Below, piece after piece: positions 48,005 to 57,559 of a DNA stretch of 64,000 nt (positions within the stretch are counted from its first letter, which is position 1; the number at the start of each line of letters is the position of its first letter). This DNA comes from Candidatus Poseidonia sp. GTDB taxonomy: Archaea > Thermoplasmatota > Poseidoniia > Poseidoniales > Poseidoniaceae. The notes under the pieces are model-generated. The model saw only the letters and a program-made list of their open reading frames with translations, ran no database searches and was not told where the DNA came from. The stretch lies in NCBI GenBank assembly GCA_030829545.1, contig JAURAI010000007.1:1-64000 (forward strand), in the 5' to 3' direction. The position numbers and the translations under genes are program-made.

Positions 48005-49069
48005 ATGACCATGCCAAGCAACGATGTTGACTTTCCAGAAACGCTTTCGTTCCAAGCAGATGAAGGCACCCGTCGCAAGAAAGGAGCACACCGTCCTCAC
48101 TTTGCAACAGTCTTTACCAAGAAGGCAACGAAGGGGAAAACACCCAAACGAGTTCATTTGCTGGTCAATCCCTTTGCTGGGAAGCAAAAAGGTCGAGTAC
48201 GAGCAGGTGAAGCCAGAGAACTTCTCGAACAAGCAGGCGTTGAGGTGGTGGTTGCGTATTCTGCTTACAGTGGCCATTTGACATCAATAGCAGCAGATAT
48301 CGAGGTCAAGCCTGGGGACGTGATCGCTGTGGTAGGTGGAGATGGAAGCCTTTCAGAAGCGATCACTGGTCGACTCGGTAAGGGGGCCAAGGAAAAGGAG
48401 ACGTTCGCTATTATCCCAGCAGGAACTGGAAATTCACAGGCGCACGACCTTGGTATTGGTTCTGTATCCGAGGCGGTTAAGGCCATTTTAGATTCTAAAC
48501 ATCAAGGATTGGACATTGCAGAAGTCAACTTGGTCAAGGGTTTGCCTGGTAGCGAAGATGGAACAATGACGCATTATAGCCACAACCTCGTCACATGGGG
48601 GTTGGGTGTTGATTCAACGATTCAAGCTGAGAAAATGCGGTGGATGGGTCCAGCGAGGTACGATATTGGTATTCTTCTGGCCATCGCAGCCAACAAACGT
48701 CGAACAGCAACCCTCACACTCGACGGTCAATCAATCACCAATGACTTCACCCTCTTTTTGGTTCAAAACAGTCAAACCGGCGGCTCAAAACTTCCTCTCG
48801 CCCCTGGAGCATCATTGGACGATGGATGGATGGATATTGGTATTTTGAAGAAAATGACCCGTCGTGACGTCTTGAAAGCGTTTGGAATGCTGAAGAAAGA
48901 GGGACGTCATGTATTCCACCCGCGTGTTGATTATCACCGTTTCAAGTCGCTGGGAATTGAAACATCGACCCCCACGGCGATCAACATCGACGGAGAAAAC
49001 ATCGGCTCAACTCCCCTTTCAATGAAGGTGCTTTCTCAAGCGGTGAGAATCATTGTACCATCAGAATGA
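48005..49069 (+). CDS. Diacylglycerol/sphingosine kinase-family lipid kinase (DAGK catalytic domain)
   Basis: 'HLLVNPFAGKQKGR', 'VIAVVGGDGSLSEAITG', 'FAIIPAGTGNSQAHDLGI'. Confidence 0.9.
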   Translation: MTMPSNDVDFPETLSFQADEGTRRKKGAHRPHFATVFTKKATKGKTPKRVHLLVNPFAGKQKGRVRAGEARELLEQAGVEVVVAYSAYSGHLTSIAADIEVKPGDVIAVVGGDGSLSEAITGRLGKGAKEKETFAIIPAGTGNSQAHDLGIGSVSEAVKAILDSKHQGLDIAEVNLVKGLPGSEDGTMTHYSHNLVTWGLGVDSTIQAEKMRWMGPARYDIGILLAIAANKRRTATLTLDGQSITNDFTLFLVQNSQTGGSKLPLAPGASLDDGWMDIGILKKMTRRDVLKAFGMLKKEGRHVFHPRVDYHRFKSLGIETSTPTAINIDGENIGSTPLSMKVLSQAVRIIVPSE

Positions 49070-50551
49070 GAAATCTGAGAAATCATCATCTTCCTCATAG
49101 GTTTCACGAGGTGTTGCTTGAGGCTCGGGCTCTGCTTCTGGAGCTTTCTTGACCGCTCTTCGTCGCTTCACAGGAGGTTTGCGCTCCGCCACTTTTTCAG
49201 TCCTTGGCGGTGAACGGGTTGTTGAAGATGGGCTTGAAGATGGGCTTGAAGATACGCTGGGGACGGAGGACACATTTGGTACAGAACTTGGGACAGAGGA
49301 AGTGGCGCTATCCTGAACGTTCATTCGTTCCATTTCTTGAGCAGCGTCAGTGACGACAACCGAGCTCTTTCTCGCAGACGGACCTGATTTACTCTGTGAC
49401 GGAATTCCAGTCCTAGCAAGAACGCTGTCGAGATCAAATCCGCCAAGAGCGTCACCTTTTTCTTTCTTAATTTCTCTCTCAGGCTGTGATTTAGGGGATT
49501 TCTTCTCCTCAGCCTTCCGCTGCTTGTCCATTCGTGCCTGTCGTTCGGTGGGAGATTCCATTCCTGCTTTCTTGGCCGCCTTTGCTTCGGCTTTGACACT
49601 GGCCGCCTTTTTCATTCCTTCATCACCGATCAAGGTCTTCATGGTGTTCTTTGCTGATTTCATGACCAATTGCTTGGAGAAAATGAATGCACCAAACGAA
49701 CCTCCAATCCCAAAGACGAGGAAGAACAAAACAAAGCCAGACCTTCCTAAGAGTGGGATGTCTCCTTGGACCCATTCGTCCTTGGCCTCTCCACTTTGGG
49801 AAACAGTTGCAGTCTCGAGGGTTATCCCAGTTACGAATACATAGGCATCTGCTCGGTTCACATCTCCAATCATCATTGAACAGTCATCACGTGTCCTGTG
49901 CCACGTGCTGTTGTAACCATACGGGACTTGGCCGTCACCAGCAGCATCGACAAGATACCCTTCAATGGAAACTGCTTGATGCCACTCATCAAGGGCCATA
50001 AAACCGTAAAGAATTGATTCTGAGGAGGGGACCAGCCCGAGAACATACCACTCCGTATCTGAATCAGAATCCAGATCATCGATGTCAACGCTACCAGCTC
50101 CAGTCTTCGGGGTCAACGGGACGACCCATTCCTTGACATCAATTCGGGCACCTTCTCCATCGGTAACCTCGGCGGCTTGGTTGAAGCTCATCGATTGTAT
50201 GGCTACAGCAGTTGTCACTCCGAAATCGAGACCTCTGGCTCCCAAGATGGCATTGTGTTCGGTGTAAAATTGACTGGCTGCGAGATATCCAGTAAAGGTC
50301 ACAGGCGCTCCTCCCTGCATCAGTTGATTTCCTTCCTTTGGTGCCTCTGTAGTTGGATCACAGCCCACCGGAATCAAATCAGAGGTTTCGGTTGACGAAC
50401 CCGAAAGGGTGCTCTTCACTTTAGCGGACGTGGTGGTGAAATCTACATCAACACTTGAACTTCCATCTCCCCATGAGGCACTTGATGGTCCAAAGCATCC
50501 TGCAAGCATCATGCTTGCGACGAAACAAAGTGCGAGCAGACCTCTGCGCAT
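49061..50551 (-). CDS. Lipoprotein-like membrane protein with Ser/Pro-rich cytosolic tail
   Basis: 'LCFVASMMLAGCFG' lipobox-like start; TM 'GFVLFFLVFGIGGSFGAFIF'; low-complexity 'SSVPSSVPNVSSVPSVSSSPSSSPSS' tail. Confidence 0.7.
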   Translation of the reverse strand: MRRGLLALCFVASMMLAGCFGPSSASWGDGSSSVDVDFTTTSAKVKSTLSGSSTETSDLIPVGCDPTTEAPKEGNQLMQGGAPVTFTGYLAASQFYTEHNAILGARGLDFGVTTAVAIQSMSFNQAAEVTDGEGARIDVKEWVVPLTPKTGAGSVDIDDLDSDSDTEWYVLGLVPSSESILYGFMALDEWHQAVSIEGYLVDAAGDGQVPYGYNSTWHRTRDDCSMMIGDVNRADAYVFVTGITLETATVSQSGEAKDEWVQGDIPLLGRSGFVLFFLVFGIGGSFGAFIFSKQLVMKSAKNTMKTLIGDEGMKKAASVKAEAKAAKKAGMESPTERQARMDKQRKAEEKKSPKSQPEREIKKEKGDALGGFDLDSVLARTGIPSQSKSGPSARKSSVVVTDAAQEMERMNVQDSATSSVPSSVPNVSSVPSVSSSPSSSPSSTTRSPPRTEKVAERKPPVKRRRAVKKAPEAEPEPQATPRETYEEDDDFSDFSF

Positions 50552-50620
50552 GATGTTATGAGAGCGGGCGGAGTTTGAGAAGTCTTCCCTGCTTGACTAA
50601 GGTGAATTGAGCGAAGGGTG

Positions 50621-50706
50621 TGGCGCAGTCGGAGAGATTTGAACTCCCGAGTCACGGGGACACCGGATTTCAAATCCGGCGCAATACCAGGCTATGCGAC
50701 GACTGC
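50621..50706 (-). tRNA. tRNA-Ser(UGA), CCA encoded
   Basis: Minus strand GCAGTCG...CCGGA-TTTGAAA-TCCGG...long variable arm...AGTTCAAAT...CGACTGC-G-CCA; acceptor stem pairs perfectly, anticodon TGA. Confidence 0.93.
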
Positions 50707-50707
50707 T

Positions 50708-52273
50708 TTAGTTGACGGGAGGGGCTTCCATTTTTCCCCCTTTCCCTTCATTCTCATCGTCGCTGGCTTCACGACGGGGTAGAAAAATCACGGCACAGGC
50801 AACGCTCAAGGAGGTTAAAAGAAGCGATAGAGAGGGTGTGTTTTCATCCGAAAAACCTCCCAGGTTTTCGCGGTCCAATAACTCACGCAGGTCTGCTGTA
50901 AAATCATCAACGAGCCAACGGTCTCCAGTCCAAGCGACTGCAGGCTCTCTGTCGGAGTTGAGAATGTAGGTGATGGTTGAGTGGCCCACAGTGTAATCTT
51001 CTATTGTCTCTGAGATGCAGGATAGACGGTCATTTCCATCCCACCCATAGCCAGTATCACACATACAGTGCATCGAATCTCCGCTGCCCATCAGCCAGCC
51101 ATGATCGTTGCATACGCCCGTATCGTTGTGGTTTTGGACTGGCGGAGGGATCTCACTGATATTGATATCAGAAGGTGCCCATGCGATGTGGTTCGGTTCA
51201 AGGACCTCATCCATACCATAATCCGAGCTTTCCCATGTTTCGGCTGTTCCATTCCACAAGTAGAGATTCCACCACCACTCATAGGTTGAGGGTGCGGTTT
51301 CATTGTTCATCGATGACATATAGTGACCCCATGTTGACATTTCGATGGTAGCATTCAATCCAGCAGCATCCAAGCCTCCACGTGTTGCATGATAGGCGTT
51401 AAAGGTACTGATGTTGCTCTGAACGGTCGTTCCATTGGGCCACATGAATGTCATGCTTGCTTCTGCAGTCGCATTGGGGGCAGGGAGTTCACTTCGATTT
51501 GATGTCGATGGCATCCATGCGAGGGACGAGTTTTCAAAACCATCAATGCTGTCAACCCCAACATTTGCCATTTCCCATGCCAATGCGCTTTCGTTCCATG
51601 TATTCAATTCCCAATACCACGACCAGTCAGAGGGGGAATCAACGCCATTGAGGCCGTGAATCATGTGCCCATAGGTCGAGAGTGAGGCATTAACTGAGAT
51701 ATTTGCTTGTTCTGCCATCAGTTGTGTGAGCGTCCATCCTGAGAATTCAACCATGTGATTGGATGCATTACCGCTCGTGTTGACGATGGTTAACGAAGTC
51801 TCAGCGGGTTGGTAGTCCATCACATGAGCCTCGATGACGTTTTGTTGGACGACCAATCCGAAATTATCCCAAACGGGCCTCATTTCTTCAACAGTCCCAG
51901 TGAGATGAGGCCATTCAACTCCGTGCAAGGTCGTGAATTCTGTAAGGCGCTCTGGAGTGTCGTATTCTGGGTCAACGGTAATGGAAATGAACGTGATATC
52001 TTGGCGTTCCCGTTCAGTCAATTCTCCTTCAACACCTTTGAGCAATTGTGTGATTGCGGGGCAAACATCCGGGCAGCGTGTGAACATGAAAGCCACCACT
52101 GTGACCCCCTCGCTGTCAGCATCAGAGTTGTAGACGGCATCATCTTGTGTTGTGAGGCTGAAATCCTCCACAGGTCCACGAGCAAGCTTGCTGCCCTTGT
52201 AGGCAGCAGCCACGGAAGTCATAAGGAGCAATGTACAAACAAAGACAACCAAAAACCGTGTGCGTTGATTCAT
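50708..52273 (-). CDS. SCO1/SenC-family copper chaperone with large internal insertion
   Basis: 'FMFTRCPDVCPAITQLL', 'ISITVDPEYDTPERL', distal 'YTVGHSTITYILNSD'; C-terminal TM. Confidence 0.85.
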   Translation of the reverse strand: MNQRTRFLVVFVCTLLLMTSVAAAYKGSKLARGPVEDFSLTTQDDAVYNSDADSEGVTVVAFMFTRCPDVCPAITQLLKGVEGELTERERQDITFISITVDPEYDTPERLTEFTTLHGVEWPHLTGTVEEMRPVWDNFGLVVQQNVIEAHVMDYQPAETSLTIVNTSGNASNHMVEFSGWTLTQLMAEQANISVNASLSTYGHMIHGLNGVDSPSDWSWYWELNTWNESALAWEMANVGVDSIDGFENSSLAWMPSTSNRSELPAPNATAEASMTFMWPNGTTVQSNISTFNAYHATRGGLDAAGLNATIEMSTWGHYMSSMNNETAPSTYEWWWNLYLWNGTAETWESSDYGMDEVLEPNHIAWAPSDINISEIPPPVQNHNDTGVCNDHGWLMGSGDSMHCMCDTGYGWDGNDRLSCISETIEDYTVGHSTITYILNSDREPAVAWTGDRWLVDDFTADLRELLDRENLGGFSDENTPSLSLLLTSLSVACAVIFLPRREASDDENEGKGGKMEAPPVN

Positions 52274-52284
52274 ACCACGTAGCC

Positions 52285-52680
52285 TCAGCGTTCTACGGCA
52301 AAATCCCAGTTAGGAGTACACCAGTCAGGTAGATTTTGCACTGCACCGGGGTTTGACAGTCCAATGCCCCAAAGCATGAGCAATACAAAGAGGACGGGGA
52401 ACAGGGCCGTTCGGGTGTAGATACGAGGGTCGCCCTTCAAGTGCATGAAATAGGCTGCAATACCGTAGCCTTTGACAATACCAACGCCAATGAGGATGGC
52501 CCAAACAGCGTAGAGTGTGATCTCGATGTTGGTACCAGGTATGGTCTCGAAGAAAACAGCAGCGACCTCAAACAGTGTGAACACCATCAAGATGATGAAG
52601 TTCCAAAAGTAAATGTCGTAGTTCCCAGGTAGTTTTTCAACAATTGATTCAAAGATTCCGGTTGTTTCGTGTTCTCCCAT
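52285..52680 (-). CDS. Cytochrome c oxidase subunit IV-like membrane protein
   Basis: Three hydrophobic helices with 'VKGYGIAAYFMHLKGDPR'; adjacent to subunit III. Confidence 0.82.
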   Translation of the reverse strand: MGEHETTGIFESIVEKLPGNYDIYFWNFIILMVFTLFEVAAVFFETIPGTNIEITLYAVWAILIGVGIVKGYGIAAYFMHLKGDPRIYTRTALFPVLFVLLMLWGIGLSNPGAVQNLPDWCTPNWDFAVER

Positions 52681-52689
52681 GTTTTCACC

Positions 52690-54036
52690 TCAATACAGAT
52701 AGAAGGCTGGGAAGATAACAACCCAAGCCAAGTCAACAAAGTGCCAGTACAGGCCAAAGTATTCAATGCCTTGACCGTTCTTTTCATCGTAGCCAACGGT
52801 GTCAGCCTTGAAAATCAGGTAAAGCATCACGAGCAGCCCAATGAAGACGTGAAGTCCGTGCGCACCCGTGGAAATGTAGAAGATAGAACCAGCTTGTGTA
52901 CCAATGGTGAATCCTTCTGCAACCAAATGGCTCCATTCAATCAACTTGAGGACGATAAACATCGAACCGAGCAGGAAGGTAGCAATGAGGTAGTTTCGAA
53001 CAGCCGCTTTCTGGGTGGGCATGATCTTACCCATGAAACCAGTCGGAGCAGTCCAATCCTTGGCTTTGGCAGTCTTGAGAGCCAAGACGATGGTGTAGGA
53101 TGAGATGATAAGAGCAAAGGTGTTGATAGCACCAGGCAAGAGCGTCATGAAGTCTCCTTGTCCACCCAAACCATCGAGTGTACCTCCGTTCGGGCGAAGG
53201 AAATCAGATGCTGTCAACATGTTAACTTCCTGACAATTTCCAGCCTGGACTTGCCAGTCCGTACACCATTCGGTTCGCATACGGAGGTAGGACGAAAAGA
53301 AGGTGGCGAACACCATCACTTCAGACATGATGAATACCCACAATCCAGCCTTGCGGATGTGTTGGCCTTCAAAGGGAGCTGAAGTCGCGATTTGCTCACC
53401 ATTTCCAATGAACGGAAGGTCTTCTCTCCACCAGTTTGCCACACCGGCTGTTACAATGACGAGGCCGAGCATGCTGACTCCAAGGTCTCCAAGAGCGAAA
53501 TCTGTACCAGACAGCATGTTGCCCAATACGCCCTGGAACGATGGGAAGCCCATGAGGAAGAGCATGATACCGAGTGCGAAGATGATCGGAGATCCTGACC
53601 CGTGGTGTTCGTGGTCGTCTCCACCATATCCGTGATTGTCATGAGCATCGTCTCCATTGGGTGCGATTGAATTGAGGAATCCACCCAATCCGATGAATGC
53701 AGCGTAAGTAATACACATCAGGAGGATGGTGATTCCTGCTGTTCTCCATGTCAGGTAGGAGAGGTGAGCCTCCACTTCGTGGTGATGAGCGGCTTCTTTC
53801 TCTGCTTTGAGCGTTGCAATTTCGTCTGCACTGGCGTTTGTAGCCTTTGCATCCTCGTAGGCATACTTTGCTTCCTCATATTCACTCATCGCAATTTCGT
53901 AATCGTGATGCTTGAGGTTGGCAGCGCCTACGCCCATTGTGGCAAAGGCAAGAATACCGATGGCGAGGAAAACGCCTCCAATCAAGACGGCGCGCATCCA
54001 GATGCTGTTTTCGACATGGGCCTCTCCTCCGCTCAT
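52690..54036 (-). CDS. Cytochrome c oxidase subunit III
   Basis: 'GLWVFIMSEVMVFATFFSSYLRMR', 'FYISTGAHGLHVFIGLLVMLY', 'YWHFVDLAWVVIFPAFYLY'. Confidence 0.93.
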   Translation of the reverse strand: MSGGEAHVENSIWMRAVLIGGVFLAIGILAFATMGVGAANLKHHDYEIAMSEYEEAKYAYEDAKATNASADEIATLKAEKEAAHHHEVEAHLSYLTWRTAGITILLMCITYAAFIGLGGFLNSIAPNGDDAHDNHGYGGDDHEHHGSGSPIIFALGIMLFLMGFPSFQGVLGNMLSGTDFALGDLGVSMLGLVIVTAGVANWWREDLPFIGNGEQIATSAPFEGQHIRKAGLWVFIMSEVMVFATFFSSYLRMRTEWCTDWQVQAGNCQEVNMLTASDFLRPNGGTLDGLGGQGDFMTLLPGAINTFALIISSYTIVLALKTAKAKDWTAPTGFMGKIMPTQKAAVRNYLIATFLLGSMFIVLKLIEWSHLVAEGFTIGTQAGSIFYISTGAHGLHVFIGLLVMLYLIFKADTVGYDEKNGQGIEYFGLYWHFVDLAWVVIFPAFYLY

Positions 54037-56366
54037 TCTTCTCCCTCCAGTTGACCTACGATCACCGCTTTCGGTTCGGCTTTCAGGTATTTATCGACAA
54101 GCGATTCAGATTTCTCAGCATGGTGTCCGTAGAGTTCGTTCATATCGCCCTGCGTTGGGATGTCGTGGAACGAAGGTGTTGGAGGCGGAGAGGTTGTGGA
54201 CCATTCCAATGACCAGCCACCCCAAGGGTCGTTATCAGCAGGTTCGCCGCGTCGGGCCGAGTAAATGATGTTCCATACCAAGAGGAGTTGGCTGATTCCG
54301 AAGATGAAAGCAAAGGTGGAGACTGCCATGTTGTATTCTGCAAAACCAGATTCGATGGTATAGGTATGTGTCCGTCGAGGCATGCCCATGATACCGAGGG
54401 CATGCATGGGCCAAAATGCTGCATTGTAGGAGGCAAAGCCGATGAGGAAATGCCACAGTCCAAGCGTCTCGTTGAGTTTACGTCCGGTTGCCTTTGGATA
54501 CCAGTAGTACACTGCAGAGAACAAAGCGAAGACAGTTCCGCCAATGAATACATAGTGGAAGTGGGCCACAACGAAGTAGGAATCATGGAAGTGAATGTCA
54601 AGCCCCGCAACGGGGAAGAACATACCTGAAATACCACCGAGGGTGAAGGTAACGAGGAAACCGAGTGACCAAAGCGTATGGGTCTTCATGACCAATGAGC
54701 CGCCCCATAGGGTTGCTAGCCAGTTGAAGATCTTGGCACCCGTCGGAATAGCGACGAGCATGGTCATCACCATGAAGGCTGCTCGCCAGAACGGGTCCAT
54801 ACCCGATGTGAGCATGTGGTGCCCCCATACGACGAAGCCGACAACACCGATACCAGCCATGGCGAGAACCATTGACTTGTATCCAAAGATGGAGCGTCGG
54901 GCTGAGGTTGCCAGTACCTCCGATACGATACCGAAAGCAGGAACGATGACCACGTAGACTTCTGGATGGCCAAAGAACCAGAACAGGTGCTGGAACAAGA
55001 GCGGGTCGCCACCGGCGACGAAGAATTGCGTTCCAATCGTGTGGTCAAAGAGCAAGAAGGCCACGCCGATGATGAGAGCAGGCAGGGACATGAAGAGCAT
55101 GAACACGCTGATGAATACAGACCAAGAGAAGAGGGGCATCTTCATCCAGGTGACGCCTGGTGCACGCATGGTGAACACGGTGGTGATGAAATTCACGCCA
55201 CCCAGTGTCGATGAAGCACCCAGCATGAGCATGCCCGAAATGAAGGCAGTCGTTCCTGGGTTTGAACCGTAATCTGCAAGCGTTGAACCGAGATTGGCTT
55301 CGGTCAGCGATGAATAGGGCGGGTACATGACCCAGGTGATATCAGCGCCTTCACCGGACCAAATGCCCGTGAAGATGAGAGGTGCAGAGAACACGAGAAG
55401 CCAAAGACCCATGGCATTGATTCGAGGGAAGGCCAGGTCTTTAGCACCGATTTGCAACGGCAAGACGTAATTCATGAAACCAGCGATCATCGGCATGGCT
55501 GCAAGGAAAATCATGGTCGTACCGTGAAGGGTGAAGAATGAATTGTATTCGTCATAGGTGAGGAAATCGTTCTCAGGAAGTGATAGCTGAATGCGGAATA
55601 ACAATGCGAGCAATCCACCGACGAGGAAGAAGAAGAATCCGAACAGGAAGTACATGATTCCGACTTCTTTGTGGTCGGTTGTAGTCAACCAAGGCTTGAG
55701 GAAGCCCCAGAAACGCTCCATGGTAAAGGTGTCAGGTGAATTCCGGTAAAAGACCCACAAGACGCCAACAAAGATGAGTCCTGCCGCTAGTCCAATGGAA
55801 GTGAGGAAGATAATGAGTGCACTCGCGCTCGGGGCGGTAACACCTGCATTGATACCGGAGATAGCAAGATTGGCTTGATTCCACATGTCACCGCCAGAAC
55901 CTGCTCCACCATTGACTGCGTTTCCATAAACGGTCATTTCCACGTTGAGGTCGTCAGCAGCGGGTGCTGTCCATTCAAAGGTCCACGAGCGAACGGTATT
56001 TGCTTCGTCTGTGTGAGTGAGTCCTCCGTCCATGGTTTGACTGAGAGTTTCGGGGACGGCAGTGACGCTTCCGTGGGAAACGAGGATTCTGAAACCACCT
56101 GCACGGCCGTTCCATTCGTCGCCACCATCGTCGTAAATCTCCATCACATCGTTCACAACGGTAACGGTGAAGGTGTAAGTTTCGCTTGCGTTGTAGGTAT
56201 CGGGTAAACCAACGACAACGACGCTTGTGTCAGCGGATGCACCGCCGTGGCATGAACAACCTTGGTCTCCTGCGGAGCCGATTCCGCCGGGGGCTGCAGT
56301 GAATTGAGGTGCTGCCATCAAAGCAACGAGAACGACACCGAGCAGTGCAATGGCGCGAGTTCGCAT
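54033..56366 (-). CDS. Cytochrome c oxidase subunit I with secreted N-terminal domain fusion
   Basis: 'LTTTDHKEVGIMYFLFG', 'FWFFGHPEVYVVIVPAFG', 'HFHDSYFVVAHFHYVF'; about 175 aa extra N-terminal domain with signal peptide and 'GCSCHGG'. Confidence 0.95.
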   Translation of the reverse strand: MRTRAIALLGVVLVALMAAPQFTAAPGGIGSAGDQGCSCHGGASADTSVVVVGLPDTYNASETYTFTVTVVNDVMEIYDDGGDEWNGRAGGFRILVSHGSVTAVPETLSQTMDGGLTHTDEANTVRSWTFEWTAPAADDLNVEMTVYGNAVNGGAGSGGDMWNQANLAISGINAGVTAPSASALIIFLTSIGLAAGLIFVGVLWVFYRNSPDTFTMERFWGFLKPWLTTTDHKEVGIMYFLFGFFFFLVGGLLALLFRIQLSLPENDFLTYDEYNSFFTLHGTTMIFLAAMPMIAGFMNYVLPLQIGAKDLAFPRINAMGLWLLVFSAPLIFTGIWSGEGADITWVMYPPYSSLTEANLGSTLADYGSNPGTTAFISGMLMLGASSTLGGVNFITTVFTMRAPGVTWMKMPLFSWSVFISVFMLFMSLPALIIGVAFLLFDHTIGTQFFVAGGDPLLFQHLFWFFGHPEVYVVIVPAFGIVSEVLATSARRSIFGYKSMVLAMAGIGVVGFVVWGHHMLTSGMDPFWRAAFMVMTMLVAIPTGAKIFNWLATLWGGSLVMKTHTLWSLGFLVTFTLGGISGMFFPVAGLDIHFHDSYFVVAHFHYVFIGGTVFALFSAVYYWYPKATGRKLNETLGLWHFLIGFASYNAAFWPMHALGIMGMPRRTHTYTIESGFAEYNMAVSTFAFIFGISQLLLVWNIIYSARRGEPADNDPWGGWSLEWSTTSPPPTPSFHDIPTQGDMNELYGHHAEKSESLVDKYLKAEPKAVIVGQLEGEE

Positions 56367-57373
56367 CAGTAATCGCCTCCACTGCTTTCGCCGTCAGATG
56401 TTTTCTTCACGCCTGTATCAATCGAACAATCTGTTCCTTCTGCAGCGACGATTTTGACTTGGCCGTACATCATGGAGTGTTGGTTGCCACAGTATTCAGC
56501 ACAACGAATTGGGAATGTTCCGGGGTCATCGGCCATGATGGTCATGTAGGTGCCTCCTTCGAGACCAGGCACCAAATCTTCTTTGACGCCCCATTCTGGA
56601 AGCCAGAAGGAATGTTGGACGCCGACATAATTTGGGTTGGAGTCGTCAGAAGGTTTGGAGTGCATCTCAAAGACAACATCTTCATCACACGGCAAAATCA
56701 TGTCTTCGCTCAGTGCTGAGGAGAAGATGTGGCCTTCGGGAATGTGCATCCAGGTGTGAAGAACTGCGCCTTCAGCGTCGATGACTTCTACAACGGCCAG
56801 TTCTCGAGTTTGGATGACAACCTCTTCGGTGCCCATCCCGGTCAATTGGTCAAGGGCAACGAATCCATCTTTGCCGGCGTTATCGTAGGTGGCATTGACT
56901 GCTCCGCTGGACCCAGCGTTGATGACCAGTGTTGTGCCTGACCAGTTGACATCAATGCCGGTCATGGACGGATCGTCTTCCCAAGTGAGCGAGTCTGCGT
57001 ATTCGAATTCCCAGAACCACTGCTTGCCGTAAATTTTCATGTCATGAGCTTCGGCTTCGTCAGGGATGACCCAGACAGCAGTGTTTGAGGAGAGTGCAAG
57101 GACAAGCAGCCAGGCAATAATAATGGTTGGAAGGACATAAAACAATGTTTCCACCGCAGTATTGTGGCGGTCAACTGGAAATGAACCCACTTCAATATGG
57201 TCAATGTGCGTAGTATCCGGCTCAACACCATCACGGTATCGCAAGATCGCCAAAAAGAGCCAACCGAAGGTGAAAATACCTACGATAATGGACCAGAACA
57301 TGAATTTATCATAGAGAACAGTGAATACCGTATCTTCAGCGACCACACAACCACCCTGTCTTATGGGCAACAT
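56366..57373 (-). CDS. Cytochrome c oxidase subunit II (CuA)
   Basis: 'YGKQWFWEFEYADSLTW', 'FPIRCAEYCGNQHSMMYGQVKIV' CuA motif. Start may be internal. Confidence 0.93.
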   Translation of the reverse strand: MLPIRQGGCVVAEDTVFTVLYDKFMFWSIIVGIFTFGWLFLAILRYRDGVEPDTTHIDHIEVGSFPVDRHNTAVETLFYVLPTIIIAWLLVLALSSNTAVWVIPDEAEAHDMKIYGKQWFWEFEYADSLTWEDDPSMTGIDVNWSGTTLVINAGSSGAVNATYDNAGKDGFVALDQLTGMGTEEVVIQTRELAVVEVIDAEGAVLHTWMHIPEGHIFSSALSEDMILPCDEDVVFEMHSKPSDDSNPNYVGVQHSFWLPEWGVKEDLVPGLEGGTYMTIMADDPGTFPIRCAEYCGNQHSMMYGQVKIVAAEGTDCSIDTGVKKTSDGESSGGDY

Positions 57374-57559
57374 AGCCCCCCCTTAAGCGTTTGTCGGGAA
57401 GGGCTAGAATCGCCCCTCCTTTCCTCATTCACCCTACTTCTCAGCAGCCCCCTTTTTCGCGCACGGATTGATACAAAAAGGCCCTATTCACGCACAGATT
57501 TTTCTCTTCGGCGAAAAGAAGCGGGCGATGCTAAAGAACCTCCTCTTCTTCATCCCATC

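Noticed and set aside
55800-56366. Canonical cytochrome c (CxxCH) domain in COX1 N-terminus
   Set aside because: Only CxCH (GCSCHGG) is present, so a standard heme c site is not supported.
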